DNA of 64,000 bases from Fibrisoma montanum (GTDB lineage Bacteria; Bacteroidota; Bacteroidia; Cytophagales; Spirosomataceae). A program made the position numbers and the translations under genes. Position 1 is the first letter of the stretch. Every line of letters begins with the position of its first letter. Shown here in pieces: positions 46,601 to 55,089 of this stretch. Below the pieces are notes generated by a model that had not been told where the DNA came from, searched no databases, and saw only the letters and a list, made by a program, of their open reading frames with translations. Location: assembly GCF_003583365.1 (NCBI RefSeq), contig NZ_QXED01000008.1:1-64000 (forward strand). Reading direction: 5' to 3'.

Positions 46601-46790
46601 CCTCCGCAAGGCGAACATCGCGTCGCTGCGGCTGTATGGCCAGGTGCAGAATGCCTTCATCATCACCAACTATACCGGTGCTGACCCCGAGATTTCGACG
46701 AACCGGAACACCAACATTGCACCGGGTGTCGACCGCAACTCAACGCCACAGGCCCGCACGTATACATTCGGTGTCAGCGCGAATTTTTAA
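43665..46790 (+). CDS. SusC/RagA TonB-linked outer-membrane protein (locus 2)
   Basis: The 1041-aa importer has the same layout as locus 1: Sec signal to ALAQ, a carboxypeptidase-regulatory-like domain (VTVRGRVTSSDDGSALPGV), EVVVVGYGTQSKRTL and the plug with QALQGRAAGVNITTPNG and SSPLIVVDGLP. DASATAIYGSRAAAGVILITT is a classical SusC signature. The barrel ends FGVSANF. The N-terminal ~80 residues are nearly the same as in the other two SusC proteins, while the barrels differ widely, so different substrates are likely. It is paired with a SusD gene 24 bases downstream. Confidence 0.96.
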   Translation: MNKSLLGAWLLLILFCVPALAQDVTVRGRVTSSDDGSALPGVSVQVKGTTRGATTDASGNYQLSVPANARLIFSFIGFNSQEVAVGNRTAVDVALVNNSTNLSEVVVVGYGTQSKRTLTGAVSTVGGEVIANKPVQSFDQALQGRAAGVNITTPNGVLNNAPVIRVRGVSSINGSSSPLIVVDGLPINSGDVSAGGFTVNNPLGDINPNDIESLDILKDASATAIYGSRAAAGVILITTKKGKEGKAQVSYDGWVGGTQPFRLFDMLNAQQFIEYKNVAARNAGLPDQFFPTLNPDGSIVDTDWFDLIYRTGLSHSHNLNVNGGTKETRYAFSVGYTNQEGMIVKNDFSRLTGRMNISHQLNKAIRVGSNITLANSFNSSPNTGTTGPFSIGGLGRLPLVLPPNVAPRNPDGSYNISRSLNSLGLGNNLIGPSGYYNPLPDLELSKFTSENNHILGNVFMDVNLLKGLTFRTSYGVDRTTVEDIDFRNSIHGEGGATGGQAFNIYTNVKLWNWQNYFTYNFGFGKNNFDVVAGTEAQKFTVNRWGGARQGLSDPFFTSYQGNFTTNLPPSGNFQTQNGLLSYYGRLTYDFDKKYLLTFNLRRDGYSAYAPGRKWGTFPGGSLGWRVSEEGFWKNSGLGTVLNEFKLRGSIGQVGNTGIGDFSALSLFSSGLYGTVPTFAFSQAGNPALRWEVSTNLDLGVSFGLFNDRLTGELTYFNKKVSDLVLSEPQAPSRGIPGNSISNNVGSMVNKGVEFALTSNNMTRGLFSWTTSFNFTYLENKVLALANNNADIFPSTGGLEGSNIVRVGESIGSIYVIRTNGVNPANGRRIFINAAGREVQYDQSAAPAQRWTYVSDGAVAPAIAGTDRVVFGNALPKFYGGLDNTFRYGKLELGIFLQYSGGNYIYNGTKAGLRDQRPWNNHTDVLNYWKQPGDVTNIPRPVLNDNVSNGSANPISENVEKGDFIRGRNILLGYTFRNDFLRKANIASLRLYGQVQNAFIITNYTGADPEISTNRNTNIAPGVDRNSTPQARTYTFGVSANF

Positions 46791-46814
46791 TCCACGAGAG
46801 ATCAATCGTTTATC

Positions 46815-48341
46815 ATGAACCTTACGCAATTTAATCATATAGTCACCCGGCGCGGGCTCCTGAAAACAGCCTTAGCCACGGCGTTGTTCAGCGTTTCCCT
46901 GACGTCCTGCTCCGAAGAGGAACTGCTCAACCCAACTCCGCTCACGAGCCTGGCCGACGTTGAGGCTTTTGCCAACCCGGATCGGGTCCTGGCGCAGGTC
47001 AACGGTTTGTATTCCAGCGTTAAATCCGGCCAGTTTATGGGAGGCCGCTACCTGGTCTACATCGATGTTCGGGGCGAAGAATTTCTGAACATTACCAACA
47101 ACGGCGTAACGGCGTTGAGCGCGTGGAACCACACTGAGAACTCCGGCTCCAACGAACCCACCAACCTCTGGAACGCAGCGTACCTGGCCATAAACCGAAT
47201 CAACCTGTTTCTGGCCGGGCTGGATGCCAATCCGACCGTAGTGGATGCCACGCTGGCCAACCAGTACCGGGGCGAAGCCCGGTTGCTGCGGGCGCTGACG
47301 TATCATCAGATGGTGCAGTTGTTCGCGCAGCCGTTTACGAAAGACAACGGCGCAAGTCCGGGGCTGCCGCTCCGCCTGCAGGGCGAAGTAGGTACCGGCA
47401 ACAACGACCTGGCCCGCGCTACGGTTGCGGAAGTGTACCAGCAGATTCTGGAGGATCTGAACTTTGCCGAGCAGAACCTGCCGGCCAGCTACGCCAACGC
47501 TACGCTGAACACAACCCGGGCGCACAAAAACACGGCGATTGCGCTGAAAACCCGGGCTTACCTCGCCATGGGCCAGTGGGCGAACGTCGTAACGGAAGCC
47601 AACAAGATTGTACCAACGGCCGCGCCGTTCCGGGCCGCGTCCGGGGTAGCGCACCAGCTGCAGGCGGATGTTCGGACTACGTTCAGCAACTACACCACAG
47701 TTGAGTCGATCTTCTCGCTGCCGATGAGCAGCAACGACCTGCCCGGTACGCAGAACAGTCTGGGCAGCTACTACCTGCCGCAGATCGGTCTGGGCGATTT
47801 CAGCCTTAACCCGAACGGTATCATTGGTAATGCTGCGTTTGCCGCTACCGATGCCCGCCGGGCGTTCATACGAAACGACTGGCCCGGCGATGCCCGGGGT
47901 GGCCAGCAACTGTCGCGGCTGAACAAATTCCCGACCGGCCCGCAGCATACCGACTGGGTACCGGTAATTCGCTACTCAGAGGTGCTCCTGAACCTGGCCG
48001 AAGCGAAGGCCCGTCTGGCAACGGCCGGAATCGACGAGCAGGCTCTGGCCCTGCTGAACGCCGTGCGCGGCCGCTCTAACGCAGCGGGTGTATACACGGC
48101 CGGCAGTTTTGCCAACGGAGCCGCTCTTGTAAACGCCATCCTGCTCGAACGCCGGATTGAATTCCTGGGCGAAGGCATCCGCTCGAATGATCTGCTGCGG
48201 ACCAATCAGCCACTGCCGGAGAAAGGCGGTGTGCAGAGCGCACCACGTATTCAGGCGGTTCCTCCCACAGCGTCCGTGTATATCTGGCCAATTCCGCAGA
48301 CGGAACTGAACGTGAACAAGGCGATTGTTCAAAACCCATAA
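46815..48341 (+). CDS. SusD/RagB lipoprotein (locus 2) with Tat-like signal
   Basis: This 508-aa SusD-type protein is predicted to sit on the cell surface with the SusC of locus 2. The mature part shows the TPR-like QYRGEARLLRALTYHQMVQLFAQPF and the C-terminal ERRIEFLGEGIRSNDLLRTNQP that corresponds to the SusD hallmark. The signal peptide is unusual: VTRRGLLKTALATALF, with a twin-arginine-like motif, and the lipobox SLTSC. This could mean Tat export, or merely a basic n-region of a Sec lipoprotein. It ends five bases before a 64-bp palindrome. Confidence 0.93.
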   Translation: MNLTQFNHIVTRRGLLKTALATALFSVSLTSCSEEELLNPTPLTSLADVEAFANPDRVLAQVNGLYSSVKSGQFMGGRYLVYIDVRGEEFLNITNNGVTALSAWNHTENSGSNEPTNLWNAAYLAINRINLFLAGLDANPTVVDATLANQYRGEARLLRALTYHQMVQLFAQPFTKDNGASPGLPLRLQGEVGTGNNDLARATVAEVYQQILEDLNFAEQNLPASYANATLNTTRAHKNTAIALKTRAYLAMGQWANVVTEANKIVPTAAPFRAASGVAHQLQADVRTTFSNYTTVESIFSLPMSSNDLPGTQNSLGSYYLPQIGLGDFSLNPNGIIGNAAFAATDARRAFIRNDWPGDARGGQQLSRLNKFPTGPQHTDWVPVIRYSEVLLNLAEAKARLATAGIDEQALALLNAVRGRSNAAGVYTAGSFANGAALVNAILLERRIEFLGEGIRSNDLLRTNQPLPEKGGVQSAPRIQAVPPTASVYIWPIPQTELNVNKAIVQNP

Positions 48342-48345
48342 CGGT

Positions 48346-48409
48346 TTATTTTGTCGAAAAACAGAACGGCCGGTCAATTGACCGGCCGTTCTGTTTTTCG
48401 ACAAAATAA
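48346..48409 (+). terminator. 64-bp perfect palindrome after second SusCD pair
   Basis: 48346-48377 is the exact reverse complement of 48378-48409, centred on CAATTG. It starts five bases after the susD stop codon. The right arm ends in an A/T-rich part (AAAATAA), so a T-run is present only in the left arm. It is the longest perfect palindrome found in this window. Confidence 0.8.
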
Positions 48410-48446
48410 TTTCTTAACAAACGTTAACAATTATTGTTTTACTAAT

Positions 48447-48454
48447 TAATTTTG
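48447..48454 (+). promoter_or_regulatory. -7-like element for third susC
   Basis: TAATTTTG matches TAnnTTTG, 60 bases before the susC start at 48514. A -33 TTG at 17-23 bases is not present. Confidence 0.4.
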
Positions 48455-48513
48455 CAACCCATTTCAGAATACTTTTTTATTATTTTATTTAAATATTTTC
48501 CCCAAAAATCTCT

Positions 48514-51500
48514 ATGAGAAAATATCTAATGTTGGGTTGGCTGCTCACTTTGCTGTTCTGTTTGCCCGCTTTGGCGCAGGAGGTAACCGTGAGTGGTCGA
48601 GTCACTTCATCAGACGACGGCTCCGCTCTGCCAGGCGTGAGTATTCAGATTAAGGGTACCTCGCGGGGGACCACCACCGATTCGGAGGGACGCTACCGGC
48701 TAAGTGTACCAGCCAATGCCCGGTTAGTTTTCAGCTACATCGGATTCGGCAATCAGGAGATCGCCGTGGGTAACCAGACCACTATTGACGTAGCACTGAC
48801 CAGTGGTGCGCAGAATCTGAGCGAGATTGTCGTAACGGCCCAGGGTATCGAGCGGGACAAGCGTTCGCTTGGTTACTCAACCCAGGAGGTCAACAGCGCG
48901 CTGATTTCACAAAAATCAGAACCGAACCTGCTCAACTCACTCCAGGGTAAACTGGCGGGGGTAAACATCTCGACGCAAAGTGGCTCGCCGGGTGCATCAA
49001 CCAACATCAACATTCGGGGTATTACATCGTTCAACGGTAGTAACCAGCCGCTGATTGTCGTTGATGGGATCATCTTCAGCAACGATGTGAACGTAACGGG
49101 TAACACGCTGTTCCAGTCGCAGTCGGCAAACCGTCTGGCCGACATCAACCCGGAAAGCATCGAGTCGATCAACGTACTGAAAGGCCCCGCAGCGGCTGTT
49201 CTGTACGGCTCACGGGCATCGGCCGGCGCCATCATCATTACGACCAAAACTGGACGCAATCAGCAGAATAAAACGGAAGTAACCATTACGTCGTCATACA
49301 ACGTACAGGAGGTATACGGGTTACCGCGTTTTCAGAATGATTATGGTCAGGGCACGAACAACCTGTTCGTCAATAACACAACTAACTCCTGGGGACCGGC
49401 TTTTGTAGGTGGCCCTACGTCCGTTACCAACCTGCAGGGTCAGGTTCGGCCGTACCAGGCGTATCCGAACAACGTTCGTGATTTCTACCGCCAGGGACAC
49501 ATCCTGCAAAACACGGCCAACATTGCCGGTGGGGACGTGAATCGCAATTTCAACATCTCGGTCAGCAACACGGCGCAGCAGGGTATCACGCTGAACTCCA
49601 AGTTCAGCCGGACGAACGTACAGCTGGGTGGCGAAACCCGCCTGAACAACGGCCTGCGCATCACCGGTACCGGTACGTACGCTCAGACCGTTCAGCGGGG
49701 GGCAACGCTGGGTAACGGAGGTAGTGCATTCGGACAGCTGACCCGGATTCCGCGGAGCTACGACCTGCCCAACGAACCGTATCAGGATGCCAACGGCCAG
49801 AGTATCTACTTTGTGGCGGCTAACAACCCGTACTGGTCACTGTATAACTCCACGCTGGACAGCCAGGTTGATCGTTTCTTCGGAAACTTCACGCTGGGTT
49901 ATGACGTAACGAAGTGGTTGAACATCACCTACCGTGCAACGGGTGATACGTATACCGACCGCCGGAAAGCCGTCGAAAACTTCGGTGCTGCCCGTGCCGC
50001 TCAGGGCTCAATTACTCAGGATAACTTCTTCCGCTCCGAGCTGAACGGTGACCTGCTTATTACGGCCAAAACAGACCGGCTGTTCCTCGAAGGCCTGGGT
50101 GCCAACCTGTTGCTGGGTAACAACATCAACCAGCGCCGGACACAGAACGTAGCGGCTGTCGGTGCTTCGCTGGTTATTCCTGGCTTTCTCAATACATCGA
50201 ACGGTTCGGTCCTAACGGGTAGTGGTGAATCCAGCACGCTCCGCCGACTGGTTGGTTACTACGCTCAGTTGTCCCTGAACTACCAGAACTACCTGTTCCT
50301 GGAATTGACCGGTCGCGCTGACCAATCGTCGACACTGCCTAAAGCCAATAGCACGTACTTCTATCCATCGGCATCGTTGAGCTTCGTTCCAACGGATTTT
50401 TTCAAGGTGCAGTCCGACATCCTGTCCTATGCCAAAGTACGGGCTAGCATTGCCCGGGTAGGTCGTGACGCCGATCCGTACTTGTTGAACTCGGTTTATG
50501 TACCATCTACTTATGGAAATAACCTGGCCAGCGTTACGTTCCCGCTTACGATCGGTGGCAGCAGTGTTCCCGGCTTTACGCCGAGCAGCCGGATTGGTAG
50601 TAATGCCCTGACGCCGGAGTTCGTTACGTCGTCGGAAGTTGGTTTGAACCTGGGCTTCTTCCAGAACCGGTTGAGCCTGGATGCTGCGTACTTCTTTACG
50701 CGGTCGACCGACCAGATCTTCAACGTAGCGATATCGAACTCGACAGGTTTCGACACGCGGACTACCAACGTGGGTGAACTGCAGAACCAGGGTATAGAAT
50801 TGGTACTGTCGGCTACGCCGGTACGCGTAAGCGGTTTCAAATGGGATATCACGGCCAACTTTACCCGCATTCGGAACAAAGTTATTTCGATTGCACCGGG
50901 CGTTCGTCAGTCGGGTATTGCAGGTAACGGCTTCATCGGTATCACAGCCTCCATCGTGGAAGGTCAGCCGTATGGCGTGATCGTGAGTACGGCCAACACG
51001 CGGGTACAGAATACAAACCCGAATGACCCGGCAACGTACGATCCAACTGGTCAATACGTAGGTCAGTACATCATTAACCCAACGAGTGGTCAGTTCGCTC
51101 CGGGTCTGGCGGGTCAGGTGATTGCCAACCCGAACCCGAACTACACGCTGGGTATCAACAACTCGTTCTCGTACAAAGGCTTTACGCTGCAGGCACTGGT
51201 TGATATTCGTCAGGGCGGACAGCTCTTCTCGTTCCCGGCGGTCGATTACCGTAGCGGTGGCCAATTGTACGTAACAGGTATCGATCGGGATCAGCCCCGT
51301 ATTCTGCCGGGTGTTATTCCAATCACCGGCTCAGATGGCCGCGTAACGGGTTTCCGTCCGAACAACATCCAGTTGTCGTCACAGGCTTACTGGCAGGGAT
51401 TGGGTGGTCTGGCTTCTGAGGCTGCTGTATTCGATGCAACGAACTATCGTCTGCGCGAAGTATCGCTGAACTACACCTTGCCGAAAGGGCTGCTGAACAA

Positions 51501-51678
51501 GACACCGTTCGGTACTATTTCAGTTGGCGTGAGTGGCCGGAACCTGTTCTTCTACGCGCCGAATTACTATACTGATCCGGAAGTGAACACGCAGGGTGCC
51601 GGTAACATCCAGGGTCTTGACCTGAACGGACCGCCGAACGCGCGTAACTATGGTGTAAACCTGCGGCTCACGTTGTAA
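48514..51678 (+). CDS. SusC/RagA TonB-linked outer-membrane protein (locus 3)
   Basis: The 1054-aa importer again has a Sec signal to ALAQ and the regulatory domain VTVSGRVTSSDDGSALPGV. Its TonB box is different (EIVVTAQGIERDKRSLG), followed by the plug with LLNSLQGKLAGVNIST and SNQPLIVVDGIIF. KGPAAAVLYGSRASAGAII is the SusC signature. The barrel ends NLRLTL. The TAQGIERDKR type is common in the SusC group paired with SusD-like_2 proteins. The SusD partner starts 26 bases downstream, and a small lipoprotein follows, giving a three-gene unit. Confidence 0.96.
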   Translation: MRKYLMLGWLLTLLFCLPALAQEVTVSGRVTSSDDGSALPGVSIQIKGTSRGTTTDSEGRYRLSVPANARLVFSYIGFGNQEIAVGNQTTIDVALTSGAQNLSEIVVTAQGIERDKRSLGYSTQEVNSALISQKSEPNLLNSLQGKLAGVNISTQSGSPGASTNINIRGITSFNGSNQPLIVVDGIIFSNDVNVTGNTLFQSQSANRLADINPESIESINVLKGPAAAVLYGSRASAGAIIITTKTGRNQQNKTEVTITSSYNVQEVYGLPRFQNDYGQGTNNLFVNNTTNSWGPAFVGGPTSVTNLQGQVRPYQAYPNNVRDFYRQGHILQNTANIAGGDVNRNFNISVSNTAQQGITLNSKFSRTNVQLGGETRLNNGLRITGTGTYAQTVQRGATLGNGGSAFGQLTRIPRSYDLPNEPYQDANGQSIYFVAANNPYWSLYNSTLDSQVDRFFGNFTLGYDVTKWLNITYRATGDTYTDRRKAVENFGAARAAQGSITQDNFFRSELNGDLLITAKTDRLFLEGLGANLLLGNNINQRRTQNVAAVGASLVIPGFLNTSNGSVLTGSGESSTLRRLVGYYAQLSLNYQNYLFLELTGRADQSSTLPKANSTYFYPSASLSFVPTDFFKVQSDILSYAKVRASIARVGRDADPYLLNSVYVPSTYGNNLASVTFPLTIGGSSVPGFTPSSRIGSNALTPEFVTSSEVGLNLGFFQNRLSLDAAYFFTRSTDQIFNVAISNSTGFDTRTTNVGELQNQGIELVLSATPVRVSGFKWDITANFTRIRNKVISIAPGVRQSGIAGNGFIGITASIVEGQPYGVIVSTANTRVQNTNPNDPATYDPTGQYVGQYIINPTSGQFAPGLAGQVIANPNPNYTLGINNSFSYKGFTLQALVDIRQGGQLFSFPAVDYRSGGQLYVTGIDRDQPRILPGVIPITGSDGRVTGFRPNNIQLSSQAYWQGLGGLASEAAVFDATNYRLREVSLNYTLPKGLLNKTPFGTISVGVSGRNLFFYAPNYYTDPEVNTQGAGNIQGLDLNGPPNARNYGVNLRLTL

Positions 51679-51703
51679 TCTTTTTTATCACTTGATCCTA
51701 TCT

Positions 51704-53173
51704 ATGAATACCATATTTCGAAAAGCATTACTTGTACTGCCCATGATGGCAGCTATGGGTGGATGCAGTCAGTTTCTGGACGTCAACGTGACGCCCAATA
51801 ACCCAACAGCAGTACCGCCATCGGTTCTGTTACCGTCAGCACACATTGGTACGGCCTTCGCCAATGCCAATGAGCTGAACCGCTTTACGTCGGTTGTAAC
51901 GCAGCAACTGGCTGGTGCAGCGGGTAGCCCTGCCAACTATGACATATACGTAGTAAGTTCGTCAGACTTTGGGAACCAGTGGCGCTTTGAACTGTACGGT
52001 GGGGCACTGACCAACTATCAGCAGATCATCAACATCGCTGACGCGTCGAACTCAAAAGCGTATACGGGTATCGCCAAAATCATGAAGGCCTACGCGTTCT
52101 CGCTGGCAACCGACGTATGGGGTGATATTCCGTATTCGCAGGCGCTGCAGGGTGAAGCCACCCTACAGCCCCGGCTTGATAAGCAGGAGGATATCTACAA
52201 AGGCAACCAGTCAGCCGGTATCCAAAGCCTGTTTGATCTGGTACGCGAAGGAATTGCCGATCTGAGTGCTCAGTCGACCACCCGTCCTGGTACCGACGAT
52301 CTAATCTATGGGGGCGATCTGGCCAAGTGGCGCCGGGCTGGTAACACCCTGTTGCTTAAACTGGCAAACACCATCAGTCGTCGTGAGCCGGAACTGGCCC
52401 GCACGGTCATCAATGAGGTGATTAACAGCGGTCAGTTTATCAGTTCCAATGCCGACGACCTCAATGTGTTCTTTGGAGGTGCTGTTGGTAGCCGCGATCC
52501 GCGTTACGAGTACTCGTCAATACCGCAAAACATCTTTCAGAATGACCTGATTCTGAGCACCCGGTATCTGAACCTGCTCCAGACCAACAACGATCCGCGT
52601 CTGCCGATCTTTTTCACAAGGCCAACTGCTAACTACGTAACGATCGACAATGGTCAGCGGGGTGGTCTTCCAACCCCAACCACAAGCTGGTCGCGGTACA
52701 ATGCGTATGTAACGGGTGCCAACGGTCAAGGACCAGTACGGTTGCTGACTAACTTCCAGCGGGCGTTTATCCTGGCTGAATCAGCGCTGACACTAGGCAC
52801 ACCAGGCGACCCGCAGGCGCTGTATACTGAGGGCATCCGGGCTTCAATGAGCCTGGCGGGCCTGACCACGGCGCAGATCGACGCGTACCTGGCGGCTAAC
52901 CCGCGCGTTGCTACGCTGACCGGTACCACGCAGGAGAAGCTGGCCCAGATCATTACGCAGAAGTACATTGCCTTCACGGGCAACGGTATTGAACTGTGGA
53001 ACGACTACCGTCGGACAGGGTATCCGGTGCTGCAACCCTCGCAGAACGCTGCGGGTATCGATGGCACCCGGCCGGTGCGGGCCGTTTACATCTCGCAGGA
53101 GATCGAGCGGAACCCCAACTTCCCGAACCCGGCCCCTCAGTCGAACATAAAAGTGTGGTGGGACGTCGATTAA
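51704..53173 (+). CDS. SusD/RagB-like lipoprotein (locus 3, SusD-like_2 type)
   Basis: This 489-aa surface lipoprotein has the signal MNTIFRKALLVLPMMAAMGG and the Cys of MGGC as the lipobox. The start of the mature part (FLDVNVTPNNPTAVPPSVLLP) and SNSKAYTGIAKIMKAYAFSLATDVWGDIPYSQAL are typical of the SusD-like_2 group. The C-terminal ITQKYIAFTGNGIELWNDYRR replaces the usual hallmark. ATG 51704 is preferred to a TTG 12 bases upstream. It binds nutrients together with the SusC of locus 3. Confidence 0.93.
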   Translation: MNTIFRKALLVLPMMAAMGGCSQFLDVNVTPNNPTAVPPSVLLPSAHIGTAFANANELNRFTSVVTQQLAGAAGSPANYDIYVVSSSDFGNQWRFELYGGALTNYQQIINIADASNSKAYTGIAKIMKAYAFSLATDVWGDIPYSQALQGEATLQPRLDKQEDIYKGNQSAGIQSLFDLVREGIADLSAQSTTRPGTDDLIYGGDLAKWRRAGNTLLLKLANTISRREPELARTVINEVINSGQFISSNADDLNVFFGGAVGSRDPRYEYSSIPQNIFQNDLILSTRYLNLLQTNNDPRLPIFFTRPTANYVTIDNGQRGGLPTPTTSWSRYNAYVTGANGQGPVRLLTNFQRAFILAESALTLGTPGDPQALYTEGIRASMSLAGLTTAQIDAYLAANPRVATLTGTTQEKLAQIITQKYIAFTGNGIELWNDYRRTGYPVLQPSQNAAGIDGTRPVRAVYISQEIERNPNFPNPAPQSNIKVWWDVD

Positions 53174-53201
53174 TGGTCACTTTGTTTAACTAAGCAAACG
53201 C

Positions 53202-53711
53202 ATGAAAAAATTCTTAATTAAAGGGCTTTTGCTGGCAACATTGGCAGTGACCAACTTCGCCTGCGAAGACGATTATAAATACGGTGAACTGGTTCGGGAC
53301 AATCGCCCGGCCGTGCCGGTAACCTTCCCGGGTGCCACTACGTATGGCGGTAACCCGTTCATCGAAATTCAGGCATCCGGTCCGGGCACTATCCGGTTCA
53401 CCCTGGCGATTCCGGAATCAAGCGGCCGGACAATCCGTGAGATTACGACCGTAGCCGGTGGTGGTACGGGTGTTAACGCAGCTACGCTGAATACGGCTTC
53501 GGCCAAGTACAATACAGCACCGATTCCGGGTAACGGCACAACGGCCGTTTTTGAAACAACGCTGGCAGCGTTCCGGACCAAGTATCCGACGGTGGTCACT
53601 ACGGTGTCCCCCAACCCGGCGTCACCGCGTGAGATTGCGTTTATCTTCCTGATTACGCTCGACAACGGCGATCAGATTGTAACGCAGCAGGTACGCGTTC
53701 GGATTCTGTAA
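53202..53711 (+). CDS. Small lipoprotein at SusE position
   Basis: This 169-aa protein has a lipoprotein signal (NFAC, Cys near 21) and a mature domain rich in strands: GNPFIEIQASGPGTIRFTLAIPESSGR and IAFIFLITLDNGDQIVTQQVRVRIL. It is third in the locus 3 operon, 28 bases after susD. In Sus systems this position is taken by glycan-binding SusE/SusF-like lipoproteins. I see no firm family match, so the nutrient-binding role is inferred from position only. Confidence 0.8.
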   Translation: MKKFLIKGLLLATLAVTNFACEDDYKYGELVRDNRPAVPVTFPGATTYGGNPFIEIQASGPGTIRFTLAIPESSGRTIREITTVAGGGTGVNAATLNTASAKYNTAPIPGNGTTAVFETTLAAFRTKYPTVVTTVSPNPASPREIAFIFLITLDNGDQIVTQQVRVRIL

Positions 53712-53732
53712 AAACAGATAGTACGATGAGTT

Positions 53733-53768
53733 ACAAAAGCAGGCGGGCAAATGCCCGCCTGCTTTTGT
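53733..53768 (+). terminator. Intrinsic terminator of locus 3
   Basis: A perfect 17-bp stem (53733-53749 with 53752-53768) around a 2-base centre, with T-runs in the right arm and after it (TTTTGTTTT). It lies 21 bases after the lipoprotein stop. Confidence 0.85.
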
Positions 53769-54006
53769 TTTATACGAGTCAATTTCCTATGAGGCCGGTC
53801 ACCCATCAAAACCTGAACAGATCGGTATATCACCCTTTAGTTACCTACCGTATAATTACCAACACCCTCCGCTTAGTAACTTCCGTTCCGTTCGGCTGAC
53901 AAACTGGCTATTTTGCATACTGAACTTTTGGGAAGTAAGTAAATACTACCAGAAAGTAACTACCTTTTTACTAAGGAGCAACCACTTATATCCAGCTCAT
54001 ATCGTG

Positions 54007-55068
54007 ATGATGAAGAACACTAAAATTGCCGGCATCGGTTACTACGTACCCGAGCGGGTCGTAACCAACGAGGAGATTGCGCCGTGGGTGGATGTCGACG
54101 GCCCCTGGATCGAAGAACGGACAGGCATCCGGGAGCGACGCTATGCCAAGGTGGGTGAAGAAACGGCCACTACCATGGGCACCATTGCCGCCCGGATTGC
54201 TATCGATCGGGCCGGTATTACCCCCAAAGACGTTGACTTCATCATTTTCGCGACCATGAGCGCCGACTACATCGTGCCGGGCTGTGGGGTGCTGCTTCAG
54301 CGCGAACTGGGCATCACGAGCAGTGAAATTGGAGCGCTGGATATTCGCAATCAATGCTCCGGATTCATCTATGCGCTGTCCGTGGCCGACAAATTCATCA
54401 AAACCGGTACGTACAAAAACATTCTGGTTGTTGCCGCCGAGCGTCAGTCGTTTAACCTCGATTACAGCCTGCGCGGTCGTGATTCGGCCATTATCTTCGC
54501 CGATGGCGCGGGTGCCGTGGTGCTTCAGCCAACCGACCAGCCGAGCGAAGGGATCCTGACCACGCACCTGCACGCCGATGGTACCGACGCTGAAGAACTG
54601 GCGATCATCAATCCCGGTAGCCACGGAAATTACCACCTGAAGAAGTACAAAATGCAGTACCTGGAATCGGAGTACAACCTGGTGCATCCTAACACCGGCC
54701 CGTTTGAAGGTCAGTTTATCTATCCGGGCGTGTTCAAAGGGTACCTGGTGATCAAGAAGGCGTTTCAGAAGTTCCCGGAAGCGATTCAGGAGGCCATCAA
54801 AACGGCAGGGTACTCACTCGGCGACGTGGATTTCTTTGTCATGCACCAGGCTAACCTCCGGATTCTGGAATACATCCAGAAGAAGCTCGGCCTGCCCGAC
54901 GAAAAACTGTGGAACAACATTCAGCTGTATGGCAACACCACGGCGGCCTCAGTACCCATCGCTCTGTGTGAAGCCTGGGAAGCCGGTCGCATCCGTGAAG
55001 GCGATCTGGTTTGTCTGGCTGCGTTTGGCAGTGGCTTTACGTGGGCATCGGCATTGATTCGATGGTAG
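54007..55068 (+). CDS. fabH: 3-oxoacyl-ACP synthase III
   Basis: KAS III starts fatty acid synthesis by joining acetyl-CoA (or a branched acyl-CoA) with malonyl-ACP. The ~353-aa protein shows EERTGIRERRYA, the catalytic Cys in RNQCSGFIYAL (about residue 117), the His in FFVMHQANLRI (about 280) and the Asn in LYGNTTAASVP (about 310). These correspond to the Cys-His-Asn triad. It is longer than E. coli FabH (317 aa), as in the FabH-like group that uses other starters. The MaoC hydratase gene follows 21 bases after, suggesting a linked fatty-acid or lipid function. Confidence 0.93.
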   Translation: MMKNTKIAGIGYYVPERVVTNEEIAPWVDVDGPWIEERTGIRERRYAKVGEETATTMGTIAARIAIDRAGITPKDVDFIIFATMSADYIVPGCGVLLQRELGITSSEIGALDIRNQCSGFIYALSVADKFIKTGTYKNILVVAAERQSFNLDYSLRGRDSAIIFADGAGAVVLQPTDQPSEGILTTHLHADGTDAEELAIINPGSHGNYHLKKYKMQYLESEYNLVHPNTGPFEGQFIYPGVFKGYLVIKKAFQKFPEAIQEAIKTAGYSLGDVDFFVMHQANLRILEYIQKKLGLPDEKLWNNIQLYGNTTAASVPIALCEAWEAGRIREGDLVCLAAFGSGFTWASALIRW

Positions 55069-55089
55069 AACCTTTACTAACTTTACTCA

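Noticed and set aside
46872-47948. 358-codon open frame on the minus strand
   Set aside because: It mirrors the SusD gene of locus 2 and has an arginine- and valine-rich composition typical of an antisense frame.
50212-51264. 350-codon open frame on the minus strand
   Set aside because: It mirrors the barrel part of the third SusC gene and has no domain pattern.
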